From NCBI GenBank assembly GCA_026706935.1, contig JAPOXV010000028.1, positions 1 to 64,000 of the forward strand: a DNA stretch of 64,000 nucleotides, written 5' to 3'. Shown piece by piece: positions 20,215-29,003 of the stretch. Position 1 is the first letter of the stretch. The number at the start of each line of letters is the position of its first letter. The notes under the pieces are model-generated. The model worked only from the letters and a program-made list of their open reading frames with translations. It had not been told where the DNA came from and made no database searches. Source of the stretch: Gammaproteobacteria bacterium. Its GTDB lineage: Bacteria; Pseudomonadota; Gammaproteobacteria; Pseudomonadales; Azotimanducaceae. The position numbers were made by a program, and so were the translations under genes.

Positions 20215-21313
20215 GCAATTAAGGTTTAAGACCTACCAGTCCGTCCTATTCAGCGTGGCGGTAAGTTTAGGGTCTAGCTGGGCGTGGGCATTGCCAGATG
20301 GTTTCGACCTAAGAGTTCTATCGGACGACGTGCCAAATGCTCGACAAATGGTTGAGTCCGCATCGGGCAATATCTATGTCGGTACAAGACGCGTTGGCGA
20401 TGTATACGCCGTCGTTCCGAACGATGCCAAGACTGACGCAGAGGTGTATGTCATCGCGTCTGACTTACCTATGCCGTCTGGTCTTACCATCGTTAATGGC
20501 GACCTCATCATCGGCGCCTTAAATCAGGTGTGGCGCATTCGAGACATCGATGACGTCTACGCTGACGAACCGTCGCTCGAATTGATCACCGATGATTTAC
20601 CCGACAGAACTCATCATGGCTGGAAATACCTTGATCATGATTCTGAAGGGTTCCTCTACCTCAATGTAGGAGCGCCCTGCAATATTTGTTTATCCGACGA
20701 CGAGAGGTTTGCCAGCATCCTACGTATGAATCTAATGACCGGAGCTACGACCATCTACGCGCGCGGGGTGCGAAACAGCGTGGGTTTCGCGTGGCATCCG
20801 ATCACAGGTAAGATGTGGTTTTCCGATAACGGTGGGGACTGGATGGGTCCGGAGGTGCCGTTAGAAGAAATAAACGTCGTTACAACACCTGGCGAACATT
20901 TCGGGTATCCGTTTATCCATGCAGGTGTCGTTAAGGATCCGACGTTTGGCGCCGATAAGGACCCAGATGACTATACAAAGCCGGTGTTCTACATCCGCGC
21001 CCATGCCGCCGCGTTAGGCATTGCGTTCTATACAGGGGATCATTTTCCGGCCGATTACGAGAACGCGCTATTCGTCGCCGAACATGGGTCTTGGAACCAT
21101 GCGCCTGGCGCACCTCGCGGATACCGAGTATCCGTCATTCGAGAGACTCAAAACGGACTTCGCTATGACGCGTTCGCGGACCAATGGCTAGTCGATGGGA
21201 AAGTTGAAGGTCGACCCAATGATGTGTTGGTGCTTCGCGATGGTAGTCTGCTAATTAGCGACGACCAAAACGGCACGGTATATCGTGTCACCTACTCTGG
21301 TAACACGGACTAA
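20213..21313 (+). CDS. PQQ-type (sorbosone/aldose) sugar dehydrogenase, exported
   Basis: 366-residue six-bladed beta-propeller protein of the soluble PQQ-dependent aldose/sorbosone dehydrogenase family. It has a signal peptide (MQLRFKTYQSVLFSVAV..., likely cut after AWA), so it acts in the periplasm. Family segments include WFSDNGGDWMGPEVP and AEHGSWNHAPGAPRGYR. PQQ would be the cofactor, but no PQQ synthesis genes are in view. The frame opens at 20180, inside the helicase gene. ATG 20213 starts the signal peptide and is chosen. It overlaps the divergent dinG start by two bases and the convergent transglycosylase gene by four. Confidence 0.82.
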   Translation: MQLRFKTYQSVLFSVAVSLGSSWAWALPDGFDLRVLSDDVPNARQMVESASGNIYVGTRRVGDVYAVVPNDAKTDAEVYVIASDLPMPSGLTIVNGDLIIGALNQVWRIRDIDDVYADEPSLELITDDLPDRTHHGWKYLDHDSEGFLYLNVGAPCNICLSDDERFASILRMNLMTGATTIYARGVRNSVGFAWHPITGKMWFSDNGGDWMGPEVPLEEINVVTTPGEHFGYPFIHAGVVKDPTFGADKDPDDYTKPVFYIRAHAAALGIAFYTGDHFPADYENALFVAEHGSWNHAPGAPRGYRVSVIRETQNGLRYDAFADQWLVDGKVEGRPNDVLVLRDGSLLISDDQNGTVYRVTYSGNTD

Positions 21314-21939
21314 CGATGTCGACCTCTGTTTCTAACAGTACACGTGCGCAGCTGCTGCTCGTACCGTTGTACCTGGCGCTGAAATGTCGCGACAGAATTC
21401 CGAATCGAAGGCGAATTGCGCCATGCGCCAGATTGGTATCCGCTTAAACCGACGTGATAACTAGCATACAACGCTTCCGTGTTCGATGGCGCGACACCGA
21501 GATGTTTCACTGCTCGGTTTAGATACCAGCCGACAAAGTCAATGCTATCAGCGAAATTCGTTCGACTCGCGGTACGGTTCTTCGTTGCTTGAACGTAGTC
21601 GTTCCACGTCTCTTCTTTCGCTTGCGAATACCCTAATGATGAAGATTTTCTTCTACCTGGAATAAACCCGAGAATCTTCTGCCGTGGCGGACGTACAGTT
21701 GCTCGAAAGCTGGACTCCTTGTAGATTACCGCCATCATGATTGAAATCGGAATTCCCCATTTCCTCTCGCTACGCGCCGCAGATCGATACCAAGATCGCT
21801 TTTCGTCGAAAATCTGACAAATGTTCTCAGTGTTACTCGGTGTAGACGTAGAAACGCACGCGGAGAGTGCGATGAAGGTCGCCGCAGCAATGCCGATAAC
21901 TATGTAGAGTGGACGATGTCTCGAGTTTAAGCAGACCAA
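21310..21939 (-). CDS. SLT-domain lytic transglycosylase-like lipoprotein
   Basis: 209-residue lipoprotein (lipobox LSAC, C28) with a soluble-lytic-transglycosylase-like domain. The catalytic Glu is in the ES motif of MAVIYKESSFRA. LGYSQAKEETWNDY and ALYASYHVGLSGY are the other family landmarks. It should cleave peptidoglycan between MurNAc and GlcNAc at the outer membrane. It shares four bases with the convergent dehydrogenase gene and is divergent from a peroxiredoxin gene. Confidence 0.85.
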   Translation of the reverse strand: MVCLNSRHRPLYIVIGIAAATFIALSACVSTSTPSNTENICQIFDEKRSWYRSAARSERKWGIPISIMMAVIYKESSFRATVRPPRQKILGFIPGRRKSSSLGYSQAKEETWNDYVQATKNRTASRTNFADSIDFVGWYLNRAVKHLGVAPSNTEALYASYHVGLSGYQSGAWRNSPSIRNSVATFQRQVQRYEQQLRTCTVRNRGRHR

Positions 21940-22050
21940 TATTCCATTACCGCTTGACTTTCCATTGATATTATCAGCCTAACATGTACGAGCATGAATT
22001 CGACGAGATTTAGCAAATATACTACTTAGTCGATTTCACTGGGAAAACTC

Positions 22051-22521
22051 ATGGCGATCGAAGAAGGAAAAAAACCGCCGATGTTCACATTGCCCAACCA
22101 ATCGGGCAAGAAGATAGCGCTACGTGATCTATTAGGCAAAGATGTCATCCTCTTTTTCTACCCCAAAGATCACACACCGGGCTGTACAAAAGAAGCTTCT
22201 GGTTTTCAAGCGCTCCTTCCAGATATTCGCAAAGCGAGGCGAGGCGTCGTTGTGTTAGGGGTATCCATGGACGATGCGGAATCTCACAAGAGGTTTCGCA
22301 AGGACTACGGATTGCGCTTCGATCTCCTTACTGACGCAAATCACAAAGTTATGGAGAAATACGAGGCATACGGCGAAAAGATGATGTATGGCAAAATCCG
22401 TATGGGAGTGATTCGTTCAACGGTATGGATCGGAAAAGACGGAAGAGTTGCCAAACACTGGCGTCGCGTTCCTCGCGCCGCAGACCACCCACAAAAAGTA
22501 CTCGAAGCGCTAAGCGCGTGA
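22051..22521 (+). CDS. Peroxiredoxin, PrxQ/BCP type, single-Cys
   Basis: 156-residue thiol peroxidase of the BCP/PrxQ group, without a signal peptide. The peroxidatic cysteine is C45 in FFYPKDHTPGCTKEAS. The resolving Cys found five residues later in E. coli Bcp (C50) is replaced by S50, and there is no other Cys in the protein. It must therefore work as a 1-Cys enzyme or be recycled through an external thiol. A second peroxiredoxin, exported and with a different Cys spacing, lies at 62671-63195. Confidence 0.9.
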   Translation: MAIEEGKKPPMFTLPNQSGKKIALRDLLGKDVILFFYPKDHTPGCTKEASGFQALLPDIRKARRGVVVLGVSMDDAESHKRFRKDYGLRFDLLTDANHKVMEKYEAYGEKMMYGKIRMGVIRSTVWIGKDGRVAKHWRRVPRAADHPQKVLEALSA

Positions 22522-22574
22522 TTCGCTAGGTCCGCTAATTCGGCGATCCTAGTCAACACAGAAAGACGCTGCTT

Positions 22575-23417
22575 TCATCCAACGATGACGTTGTTCCGCA
22601 GTTTACCGATCGGTTCGACTGTTATTTCAATGACGTCACCCTCGTCCATGAATATCGGCGGGTTTCGTGCGGCACCGACGCCGCCTGGCGTTCCCGTTAC
22701 GATAACGTCGCCAGGCATTAAATCCGTAAACGTTGAACAGTAGGCTAATAGATCAGCGAATCCAAATACAAGCTGTTTCGACTTCGCGTTCTGCATCACA
22801 TTCCCGTTTAATCGAGTTGTGATCTCCATTTCGTCGAGATCGCCGACTTCGTCTGGTGTCATCATCCAAGGGCCGAATCCACCCGTACCGGTGAAATTCT
22901 TCCCCGGGGTGAACTGACTCGTATGACGTTGGTAGTCGCGAACACTCCCGTCGTTGTAACAGCTAAAGCCAGCTACGTAGTCAAGCCAATCCTCTGCAGC
23001 GACGCGTCGTGCGTGGCGACCGATGATCATCGCAATCTCGCCTTCATAGTCCAGCGCTCTTGACTCGAACGGTCGAACCATGTTCTCAAGATGTCCAACT
23101 TGGGCAGCCGCAAATCGAACGAAAATCGTCGGATTGTCCTCCCCTCCTCGACCGGTTTCGGCCTGGTGATCACGGTAATTTAGCCCAACGCAGAGGATCT
23201 TGTCAGGATTGGTGATGGTCGGCAGATACTCAATATCGTCTAACGTTACGTTTTCTTTTTCAGCGGTCTGAAGCGCCAGCTCTTTAAGCGCCCCTGCAGT
23301 AAGTGCTTCCTTTAGAGTGGAGTATGGACTATCCGCACCCACACAGACAATTTGATCATCTGCGTTGAGATAACCAAACGTTTCCACACCTTCCTGACGA
23401 AATGAAATCCAGCGCAT
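22575..23417 (-). CDS. Fumarylacetoacetate hydrolase family protein
   Basis: 280-residue FAH-family enzyme (hydrolases, isomerases and decarboxylases acting on 2-oxo acids of aromatic or sugar breakdown). The family start ILCVGLNYRDHQAE, the metal-binding Glu residues in LDYEGEIAMIIG, the loop SCYNDGSVRDYQ and the end TGTPGGVGAARNPP are all present. The exact substrate cannot be told. It is last in a minus-strand run (DUF1993, ribBX, pdxA, alcohol dehydrogenase, FAH), 12 bases after the alcohol dehydrogenase gene, so the two probably work together in a catabolic step. Confidence 0.87.
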   Translation of the reverse strand: MRWISFRQEGVETFGYLNADDQIVCVGADSPYSTLKEALTAGALKELALQTAEKENVTLDDIEYLPTITNPDKILCVGLNYRDHQAETGRGGEDNPTIFVRFAAAQVGHLENMVRPFESRALDYEGEIAMIIGRHARRVAAEDWLDYVAGFSCYNDGSVRDYQRHTSQFTPGKNFTGTGGFGPWMMTPDEVGDLDEMEITTRLNGNVMQNAKSKQLVFGFADLLAYCSTFTDLMPGDVIVTGTPGGVGAARNPPIFMDEGDVIEITVEPIGKLRNNVIVG

Positions 23418-23429
23418 GCAGAGAGTTCC

Positions 23430-24512
23430 TTAATCAAAAACAATCACGTTTCGGGCAATCTCGCCAGTCTCTAATTGTGCCATCGCATCGTTGATGTCCT
23501 CCAGTCCGATTCGACTAGAGATCATGTCGTCTAAATGCAATTTCCCTTGAAGGTAGAAATCAACGAATCGAGGCATGTCGAGTCTGAATCGATTCGATCC
23601 CATCATCGAGCCTTGAATCGTCTTTTCCTGGAGGAAGTCTGGACCATGTAGAGTGACCATTTCACCTGGCGGGATCATGCCGATCACAGTCGCAGTGCCA
23701 CCACGACGAAGCATTCGAAACGCCTGTTCAGCCGTGATCTTCAAACCGATCGCCTCGAAGGCGTAATGTACACCGCCATCCGTCAATTGCCGCACGCTGT
23801 CAACCGGATCACTTTCAGATGCGTCAATGGTGTCTGTTGCGCCGAACTTGCGCGCCAGTTCGAGTTTCGATGCGACTTGATCGACAGCGATTACTTTTCC
23901 AGCTCCAGCAAGCGCAGCGCCATTAATACACGACAATCCGACACCACCACATCCAATCACTGCAACGGTTGAACCAGGTTCTACGGTGGCCGTGTGGATC
24001 ACCGCACCGACCCCAGTTGTTACGCCGCAACCGATAAGCGCTGCGCGATCCATGGGCATATCGTCACGGATCTTCGCGACTGCATGTTCGTGCACGAGCA
24101 TCCGTTCAGCGAATGAACTCAGACTAGCGAATTGATGGACGACGCCACCAGCTTGGCTCAAACGCGGAATATCGTCGTGCCCTCGACGAGTCTCGGACGA
24201 ACCACATAACGACATATGACCCGTTAAGCAGTGTTCACAATGTCCACAAAACACCGACAAGCAGGTAATCACATGGTCACCCGGTTTGACATACGTCACG
24301 TCGCGACCTACCTCTTCGACGATGCCTGCAGATTCGTGACCTAGCACCACTGGCGTCTGCCCAGGATACGTACCGTTATAGAAATGGAGATCCGAATGGC
24401 AAACTCCCGCAGCCTTCGTTCTAACGACGACTTCGCGTGGTCCAGGATCGGCGAGCTCTACTTCCTCGATTTCCATCGGTTGGTTGACTTCGCGAAATAC
24501 GGCTGCTTTCAT
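23430..24512 (-). CDS. Zinc-dependent alcohol dehydrogenase (MDR family)
   Basis: 360-residue medium-chain dehydrogenase. Catalytic zinc ligands appear in AAGVCHSDLHFYNG and GHESAG. The structural zinc lobe is CLSVFCGHCEHCLTGHMSLC. The NAD(P) fold shows VAVIGCGGVGLS, and the Asp in VIAVDQV suggests a preference for NAD. It resembles the class III-like/aryl alcohol branch. It lies 12 bases before the FAH gene and 76 bases after pdxA in the same direction. Confidence 0.88.
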   Translation of the reverse strand: MKAAVFREVNQPMEIEEVELADPGPREVVVRTKAAGVCHSDLHFYNGTYPGQTPVVLGHESAGIVEEVGRDVTYVKPGDHVITCLSVFCGHCEHCLTGHMSLCGSSETRRGHDDIPRLSQAGGVVHQFASLSSFAERMLVHEHAVAKIRDDMPMDRAALIGCGVTTGVGAVIHTATVEPGSTVAVIGCGGVGLSCINGAALAGAGKVIAVDQVASKLELARKFGATDTIDASESDPVDSVRQLTDGGVHYAFEAIGLKITAEQAFRMLRRGGTATVIGMIPPGEMVTLHGPDFLQEKTIQGSMMGSNRFRLDMPRFVDFYLQGKLHLDDMISSRIGLEDINDAMAQLETGEIARNVIVFD

Positions 24513-24588
24513 CCGAAAGATCTCCTTGCGAACTTGGTCAAAAGGTAAGAAGAGTTTATGTTAATCGGGTTTCGTAGCGAGTTCCTAG

Positions 24589-25545
24589 CTATCGGAGTTC
24601 GCCATTTGCCAATGTGACTGCAGCGTCGATTGCCGAGATCGTACTTCGTTCATTGGCTACACCTTTACCAGCGATGTCGAAAGCCGTACCGTGGTCAACA
24701 GAGGTGCGAATGAACGGCAATCCAAGTGTAGCTGAAACGCTCTCGTGAAGATTGTGGACCTTGATGGCAATGTGCCCCTGATCGTGATATAGGGCTAACA
24801 CAACGTCAAACTCACCGTCGATTGCACGATTGAATACCGAATCAGCTGGTAACGGTCCGGTCGCATCGATCCCTTCATTGCGCGCTACTTCAACGGCCGG
24901 TCCTAACTCTTCAATCTCCTCGCGCCCTAGTAATCCGCCTTCACCGCCATGTGGATTAAGTGCCGCTACGGCAATTCGAGGTGCTTGCAGCCCCCACGTG
25001 GTAAATGAACTGTGCGTTAGTTGGAGTTTGGCGAGGACGTTATCTTGAGTAACGAATTCGACCGCCTTACCTAGCGATTTATGCGTCGATAAATGCACGA
25101 CCCTTAATCCGGGCGTCATCAGCATAGTTGCGGCGCTCGGAATACCCGCAACTGCTGCGAGCATTTCCTGATGACCAATATGCTCCGACCCAGCTGCATG
25201 AATCGCTTCTTTATTCAATGGACACGTCATCATCGCGTCGACGGTTCCGTTGAGACATTCGTGGGCAGCGGCAATTACTGCCTCTATCGCAGCCTCGCCG
25301 TTTCCTGCCGATACGCGACCAAACGCGAAATCATCTGGTCGTGCTAGGTCGAGCTCCGTGAACTCTGGCTCGTCGCCGAGTGTCACGTTTGCGACTTCTA
25401 AGCCATCTTCGAATGCCCAACGCGGACCGAATAGCACCGGATGACATCGATCAACGATCGCAGGTAGTGCTTTGACAAGGATTTCGGGGCCGATTCCCGC
25501 TGGATCACCGAGCGTGATCCCAATGCGTGGTTTTGTCGAGGTCAC
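24589..25545 (-). CDS. pdxA: 4-hydroxythreonine-4-phosphate dehydrogenase (PdxA)
   Basis: 318-residue NAD-dependent enzyme of the DXP-dependent pyridoxal phosphate pathway. It shows the family start ITLGDPAGIGPE and the three metal-binding His in HLSTHKS, NPHGGEGG and LYHDQGHIAIK. FIRTSVDHGTAFDIAG is the family end. The GTG start overlaps the ribBX stop by four bases (GTGA), so the two cofactor genes are probably coupled. The catabolic PdxA2 group (4-phospho-threonate dehydrogenases) looks similar, but no partner kinase gene is nearby. The vitamin role is the more likely one. Confidence 0.88.
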   Translation of the reverse strand: MTSTKPRIGITLGDPAGIGPEILVKALPAIVDRCHPVLFGPRWAFEDGLEVANVTLGDEPEFTELDLARPDDFAFGRVSAGNGEAAIEAVIAAAHECLNGTVDAMMTCPLNKEAIHAAGSEHIGHQEMLAAVAGIPSAATMLMTPGLRVVHLSTHKSLGKAVEFVTQDNVLAKLQLTHSSFTTWGLQAPRIAVAALNPHGGEGGLLGREEIEELGPAVEVARNEGIDATGPLPADSVFNRAIDGEFDVVLALYHDQGHIAIKVHNLHESVSATLGLPFIRTSVDHGTAFDIAGKGVANERSTISAIDAAVTLANGELR

Positions 25546-26642
25546 AGCACTTCACTAGCCACAACGCGAAGACCGAACCCTTCAATACCAACCAAATCCA
25601 CTTCGCGACCCGCTACTATGCGAATGTCGCGGACACCAAGATCTCGGAGTATTTGCGCACCGATACCTACTTCAAGCCACTGGTTCGCACGCTTACTAGC
25701 GCTCGTATGTTGTGTATCGAGTAAGTCTAAAGGTACGCCCGCGAACCCACTGCGTAAGTAGATGAACACGCCTCCCTCTAGTATCTCGAGCTTGTCAAGC
25801 GCAACGTCAATGAGGCGATTCGGGTGATTCGACTGCGATCCAAAAACATCCTCGATGAGTTTTTCTCGGTGGATGCGAACTGGCACAGCATCCATCGCGT
25901 TGACGTTCCCGAATACGATCGCGAGATGCTCTGCTTGTTCGAATTTGGTGCGATATGAATAAGCCTTTGCCGGTCCAATGCGTGTTCGGACTTGAAACTC
26001 ACTCACACGATAGACGAGTTTTTCTCGTCGTTGCCGCCATGCAATCAGATCTTCAATAGAAATGATCTTTAGATCGTGTTCCTTTGCGAATGCTAGGAGC
26101 TCGGGTAACCGCTTTACGGTACCCTGATCGTTAACGATTTCTGCCAACAACCCAACAGGAGGGCAACCTGCCGCTTCTGCTAGATCGATCGCTGCCTCGG
26201 TATGACCTGACCGAACCAGTACGCCGCCCTGCCGACCGATCAACGGGAAGATATGACCCGGACGTACGAAATCATCGGCTTGCGTATTGTTGTTCGCGAG
26301 TGCTTGCGCCGTATTCGCCCGCTCTTCGGCCGATATGCCAGTCGACATACCTTGCGTGTAATCAACACTAACTGTGAATGCCGTCGATAGCGGTGCGTTG
26401 TTTTTCGGTACCATGGGATCGAGCTTGAGCCGCTCCGCAATATCTTCCGTGATCGGTGTACACAAGATGCCGCTCGTGTATCGAACCATAAACGCGACGT
26501 CTTCTGGCGATGCTTTGGACGCCGCCATGATGAGGTCGCCTTCGTTTTCGCGGTCTTCGTCATCGACAACCACGATAAGCTCACCTCGTGCAATCGCATC
26601 GATGGCGTCTTCGACGTCGTCCAGGATCCGTTCGGTATTCAA
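25542..26642 (-). CDS. ribB: 3,4-dihydroxy-2-butanone-4-phosphate synthase with degenerate GTP cyclohydrolase II domain (RibBX type)
   Basis: 366 residues. The N-terminal half (1-200) is an intact DHBP synthase (DDEDRENEGDLIMAA, HTEAAIDLAEAAGCPP), which makes the four-carbon unit of riboflavin. The C-terminal half has the GTP cyclohydrolase II fold but lacks its zinc cysteines: the segment reads VRIHREKLIEDVFGSQSN, where an active enzyme has Cys at three places. Such fusions are known in proteobacteria as RibBX and need a separate RibA. TTG start. Four-base overlap with pdxA. Confidence 0.88.
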   Translation of the reverse strand: MNTERILDDVEDAIDAIARGELIVVVDDEDRENEGDLIMAASKASPEDVAFMVRYTSGILCTPITEDIAERLKLDPMVPKNNAPLSTAFTVSVDYTQGMSTGISAEERANTAQALANNNTQADDFVRPGHIFPLIGRQGGVLVRSGHTEAAIDLAEAAGCPPVGLLAEIVNDQGTVKRLPELLAFAKEHDLKIISIEDLIAWRQRREKLVYRVSEFQVRTRIGPAKAYSYRTKFEQAEHLAIVFGNVNAMDAVPVRIHREKLIEDVFGSQSNHPNRLIDVALDKLEILEGGVFIYLRSGFAGVPLDLLDTQHTSASKRANQWLEVGIGAQILRDLGVRDIRIVAGREVDLVGIEGFGLRVVASEVL

Positions 26643-26678
26643 AGTATTGGCTATTCGGCGAAACGTAGAACCGAGTTA

Positions 26679-27197
26679 CTACATATTGAGCCGCATACGA
26701 CCGAGAAAGTCACGTTTACCAATCGACGTGCCTTGCATACGAATCATGTCATATGTCGTCGTCGCATGGAAGTAGAAATTTGGCAACGAGAACGTGAGTA
26801 GAAAGTCCTCAGCAATAAACGGCATAGACATTGAACCCATCTTGAAAACCATTTTTTTGCCTAAGAAGCCGTTCACTTTGTCTTCCGAATAGTCATCTAA
26901 GCCTGCCAACGCATCGGCGACCAAGGACTGCAGCGCACCGTAATCCTGATCGGCCATATTCGGGGGTCCGAATTCACCAGCGTCGACGCCCTTCATCGCA
27001 CCTAAGGAATGGTGAGCCACGGAGATAACCTGAAATCGGAACGGCAACATGTCATCGATCAGTTTGGTCTCGACGACGTCATTCAAGTCGATCCCATTTG
27101 CTTCACAATGTTCTCGCCCCTTATTCAGAACACCTTCAATCGAGCTGAGTATCTGGCTGTAAGTCCCAACGGTAGCGTCGTATAGCGTAAGAGCCAT
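26679..27197 (-). CDS. DUF1993 family protein
   Basis: 172-residue soluble protein of the DUF1993 family, often grouped with DinB-like helical bundles. Recognised by LIDDMLPFRFQVISVAHHS and the C-terminal LPNFYFHATTTYDMIR. The conserved His residues could bind metal, but no function is established. It is the first gene of the minus-strand run leading into ribBX, 36 bases upstream of it. Confidence 0.82.
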   Translation of the reverse strand: MALTLYDATVGTYSQILSSIEGVLNKGREHCEANGIDLNDVVETKLIDDMLPFRFQVISVAHHSLGAMKGVDAGEFGPPNMADQDYGALQSLVADALAGLDDYSEDKVNGFLGKKMVFKMGSMSMPFIAEDFLLTFSLPNFYFHATTTYDMIRMQGTSIGKRDFLGRMRLNM

Positions 27198-27503
27198 GCT
27201 TTATTCCTGTGTGTGATTCGTCCAGATAGCGGCAAGCAGAGAATTCCTGCGCCGCCTGCTTGATTGTAGCGACGTCTTACCGTCGAACGGACTTCGACCA
27301 AGCGTAAAGGACGGTATACACACGACATACGTATGACATGGATGTGCCTGAATTACTGCGCGACACTAAACCTTAACGAAATAAACGATATGTACACAAA
27401 TTAGAATGGCTCGTTTTAGTAAAAATCGTGCGCGACGCGCTAATCGCTGGAGTGATTTCCGTTTGGCGTGGCGTTTTCAGCGCATATTGGTTTGGAGAAC
27501 GAT
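27198..27503. other. Divergent intergenic region between the DUF1993 and GH51 genes
   Basis: About 305 bases with no supported gene. It contains the GH51 ribosome site GGAG (27492-27495). A TAGAAT hexamer at 27402-27407 has no good partner -35. I see no strong operator or RNA structure. Confidence 0.35.
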
Positions 27504-29003
27504 TTGACCAAAGCGACCGTCAACTTACATACGAAGTTCCAAATTGGTACAGTCGATGACCGTATTTTTGGTGGCTTTCTTGAACACCTCGGGCGCCATA
27601 TTTACAAAGGGGTATACGAACCTGATCACCCTCTTAGTGATAACGACGGATTACGAAGTGATTTGCGCGATGCCCTCAACGAACTCGGAGTAACGATCGC
27701 TCGCTATCCTGGCGGAAACTTCGCGTCAGGCTATCACTGGGAAAACGGTGTAGGCGATCGCAGCTCCAGACCAACAGTACGAGAGCTCGCTTGGCAAAGT
27801 ACTGAAACCAATCACTTTGGAACCAATGAGTTCGTCCACCTCTGTAAAAAGCTGAATTGGCAACCGATGTTGGCCGTAAATCTTGGTACCGGATCGCCGG
27901 AGGAAGCCCGCAACTGGGTTGAGTACTGCAACTTGGACGCAGGTACGTATTACGCCGATCAGCGCGTACAAAACGGCGACGAGGCACCGCTTCAAGTCCC
28001 GGTATGGTGTTTAGGAAACGAAATGGACGGGCCGTGGCAACTTGGACACGTACCCGTCGACGAATACTGTAATCGCGCCCAGATGGCCGCAAAAATGATG
28101 AAAGATTGCGACCCGAGTATCGAATTGGTCGCTTGTGGATCCTCAGCACCACGCATGCCGACCTATGTCGAGTGGGACCAGCATGTGATGCGACGACTCG
28201 GTCCTGATTTGGCTGATTTCATCAGCCTACATCGCTACGTCGGCAATTCAGAAGGTGACTCTGAGGACTACCTCGCGATTACTAAATCAGTCGAACAACA
28301 GATTGAGAGCATTGACGCAGCTGCCAGAACGGTTGCCGCACGGCAGGACACCGGTCGTCGTACATACCTGTGTTTCGACGAATGGAATGTGTGGTACCGT
28401 GCGAGAACTCGAAAAGATGTCGATGGCGCAGGTAAATTCGCGCCGCCATTACTTGATGAAACCTACAACTTCGAGGACGCGCTCGTCGTTGCGATGTTCC
28501 TAATGAGTTTCATCCGCCATGCGGACGTCGTCAAGATCGCGAACATAGCACAACTCGTCAACGTCATTGGACCGATCAAGACGAATTCAGATGGCGTGCT
28601 AAAACAAAGCATCTATCACGCCTTTCGAATGGTGTCATCACGTAAAGGCGGTCAGGCGTTGCGTCAAGCGATTTCCTGCGACTCATATACGAGCACGTCT
28701 CACGGTGAGGTACCGTACCTCGACAGTGCTGCAATCATCAATGGCGACGAACTCAAATTCTTTGCGGTGAATCGCAATCTAACAGAAGCGATGGATTTGA
28801 CGATTGCGTGTGCAGACAGGCCAAGCAGTGCGTTCAATGACGGCGAGTTGCTATCCGACACCGACTTGAACGCCACGAATACGTGGGAGAGTCCAACGCA
28901 CGTAGTCTCAAAACCGTTAAGCGACGTAAAGTTAGTGAATGGTCAGGCACACGTCGAACTACCGCCTCAGAGTTTCCTGGCACTGTCGCTGCAATTAGGT
29001 TAG
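27504..29003 (+). CDS. GH51 alpha-L-arabinofuranosidase
   Basis: 499-residue glycoside hydrolase family 51 enzyme that removes arabinofuranose from arabinan-type sugars. The start FGGFLEHLGRHIYKGVYEPD is typical. The acid/base Glu is E173 (GNEMDGPW) and the nucleophile E293 (FDEWNVWY). No signal peptide, so it probably acts on imported oligosaccharides. TTG 27504 is preferred because GGAG lies eight bases upstream and it gives a normal family start. GTG 27468 would add 12 residues. The convergent CoA transferase gene overlaps by four bases at the stops. Confidence 0.9.
   Translation: MTKATVNLHTKFQIGTVDDRIFGGFLEHLGRHIYKGVYEPDHPLSDNDGLRSDLRDALNELGVTIARYPGGNFASGYHWENGVGDRSSRPTVRELAWQSTETNHFGTNEFVHLCKKLNWQPMLAVNLGTGSPEEARNWVEYCNLDAGTYYADQRVQNGDEAPLQVPVWCLGNEMDGPWQLGHVPVDEYCNRAQMAAKMMKDCDPSIELVACGSSAPRMPTYVEWDQHVMRRLGPDLADFISLHRYVGNSEGDSEDYLAITKSVEQQIESIDAAARTVAARQDTGRRTYLCFDEWNVWYRARTRKDVDGAGKFAPPLLDETYNFEDALVVAMFLMSFIRHADVVKIANIAQLVNVIGPIKTNSDGVLKQSIYHAFRMVSSRKGGQALRQAISCDSYTSTSHGEVPYLDSAAIINGDELKFFAVNRNLTEAMDLTIACADRPSSAFNDGELLSDTDLNATNTWESPTHVVSKPLSDVKLVNGQAHVELPPQSFLALSLQLG

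Noticed and set aside
27676-28152. 158-codon minus-strand frame inside the GH51 gene
   Set aside because: Antisense shadow of a conserved enzyme with both catalytic Glu residues in place.
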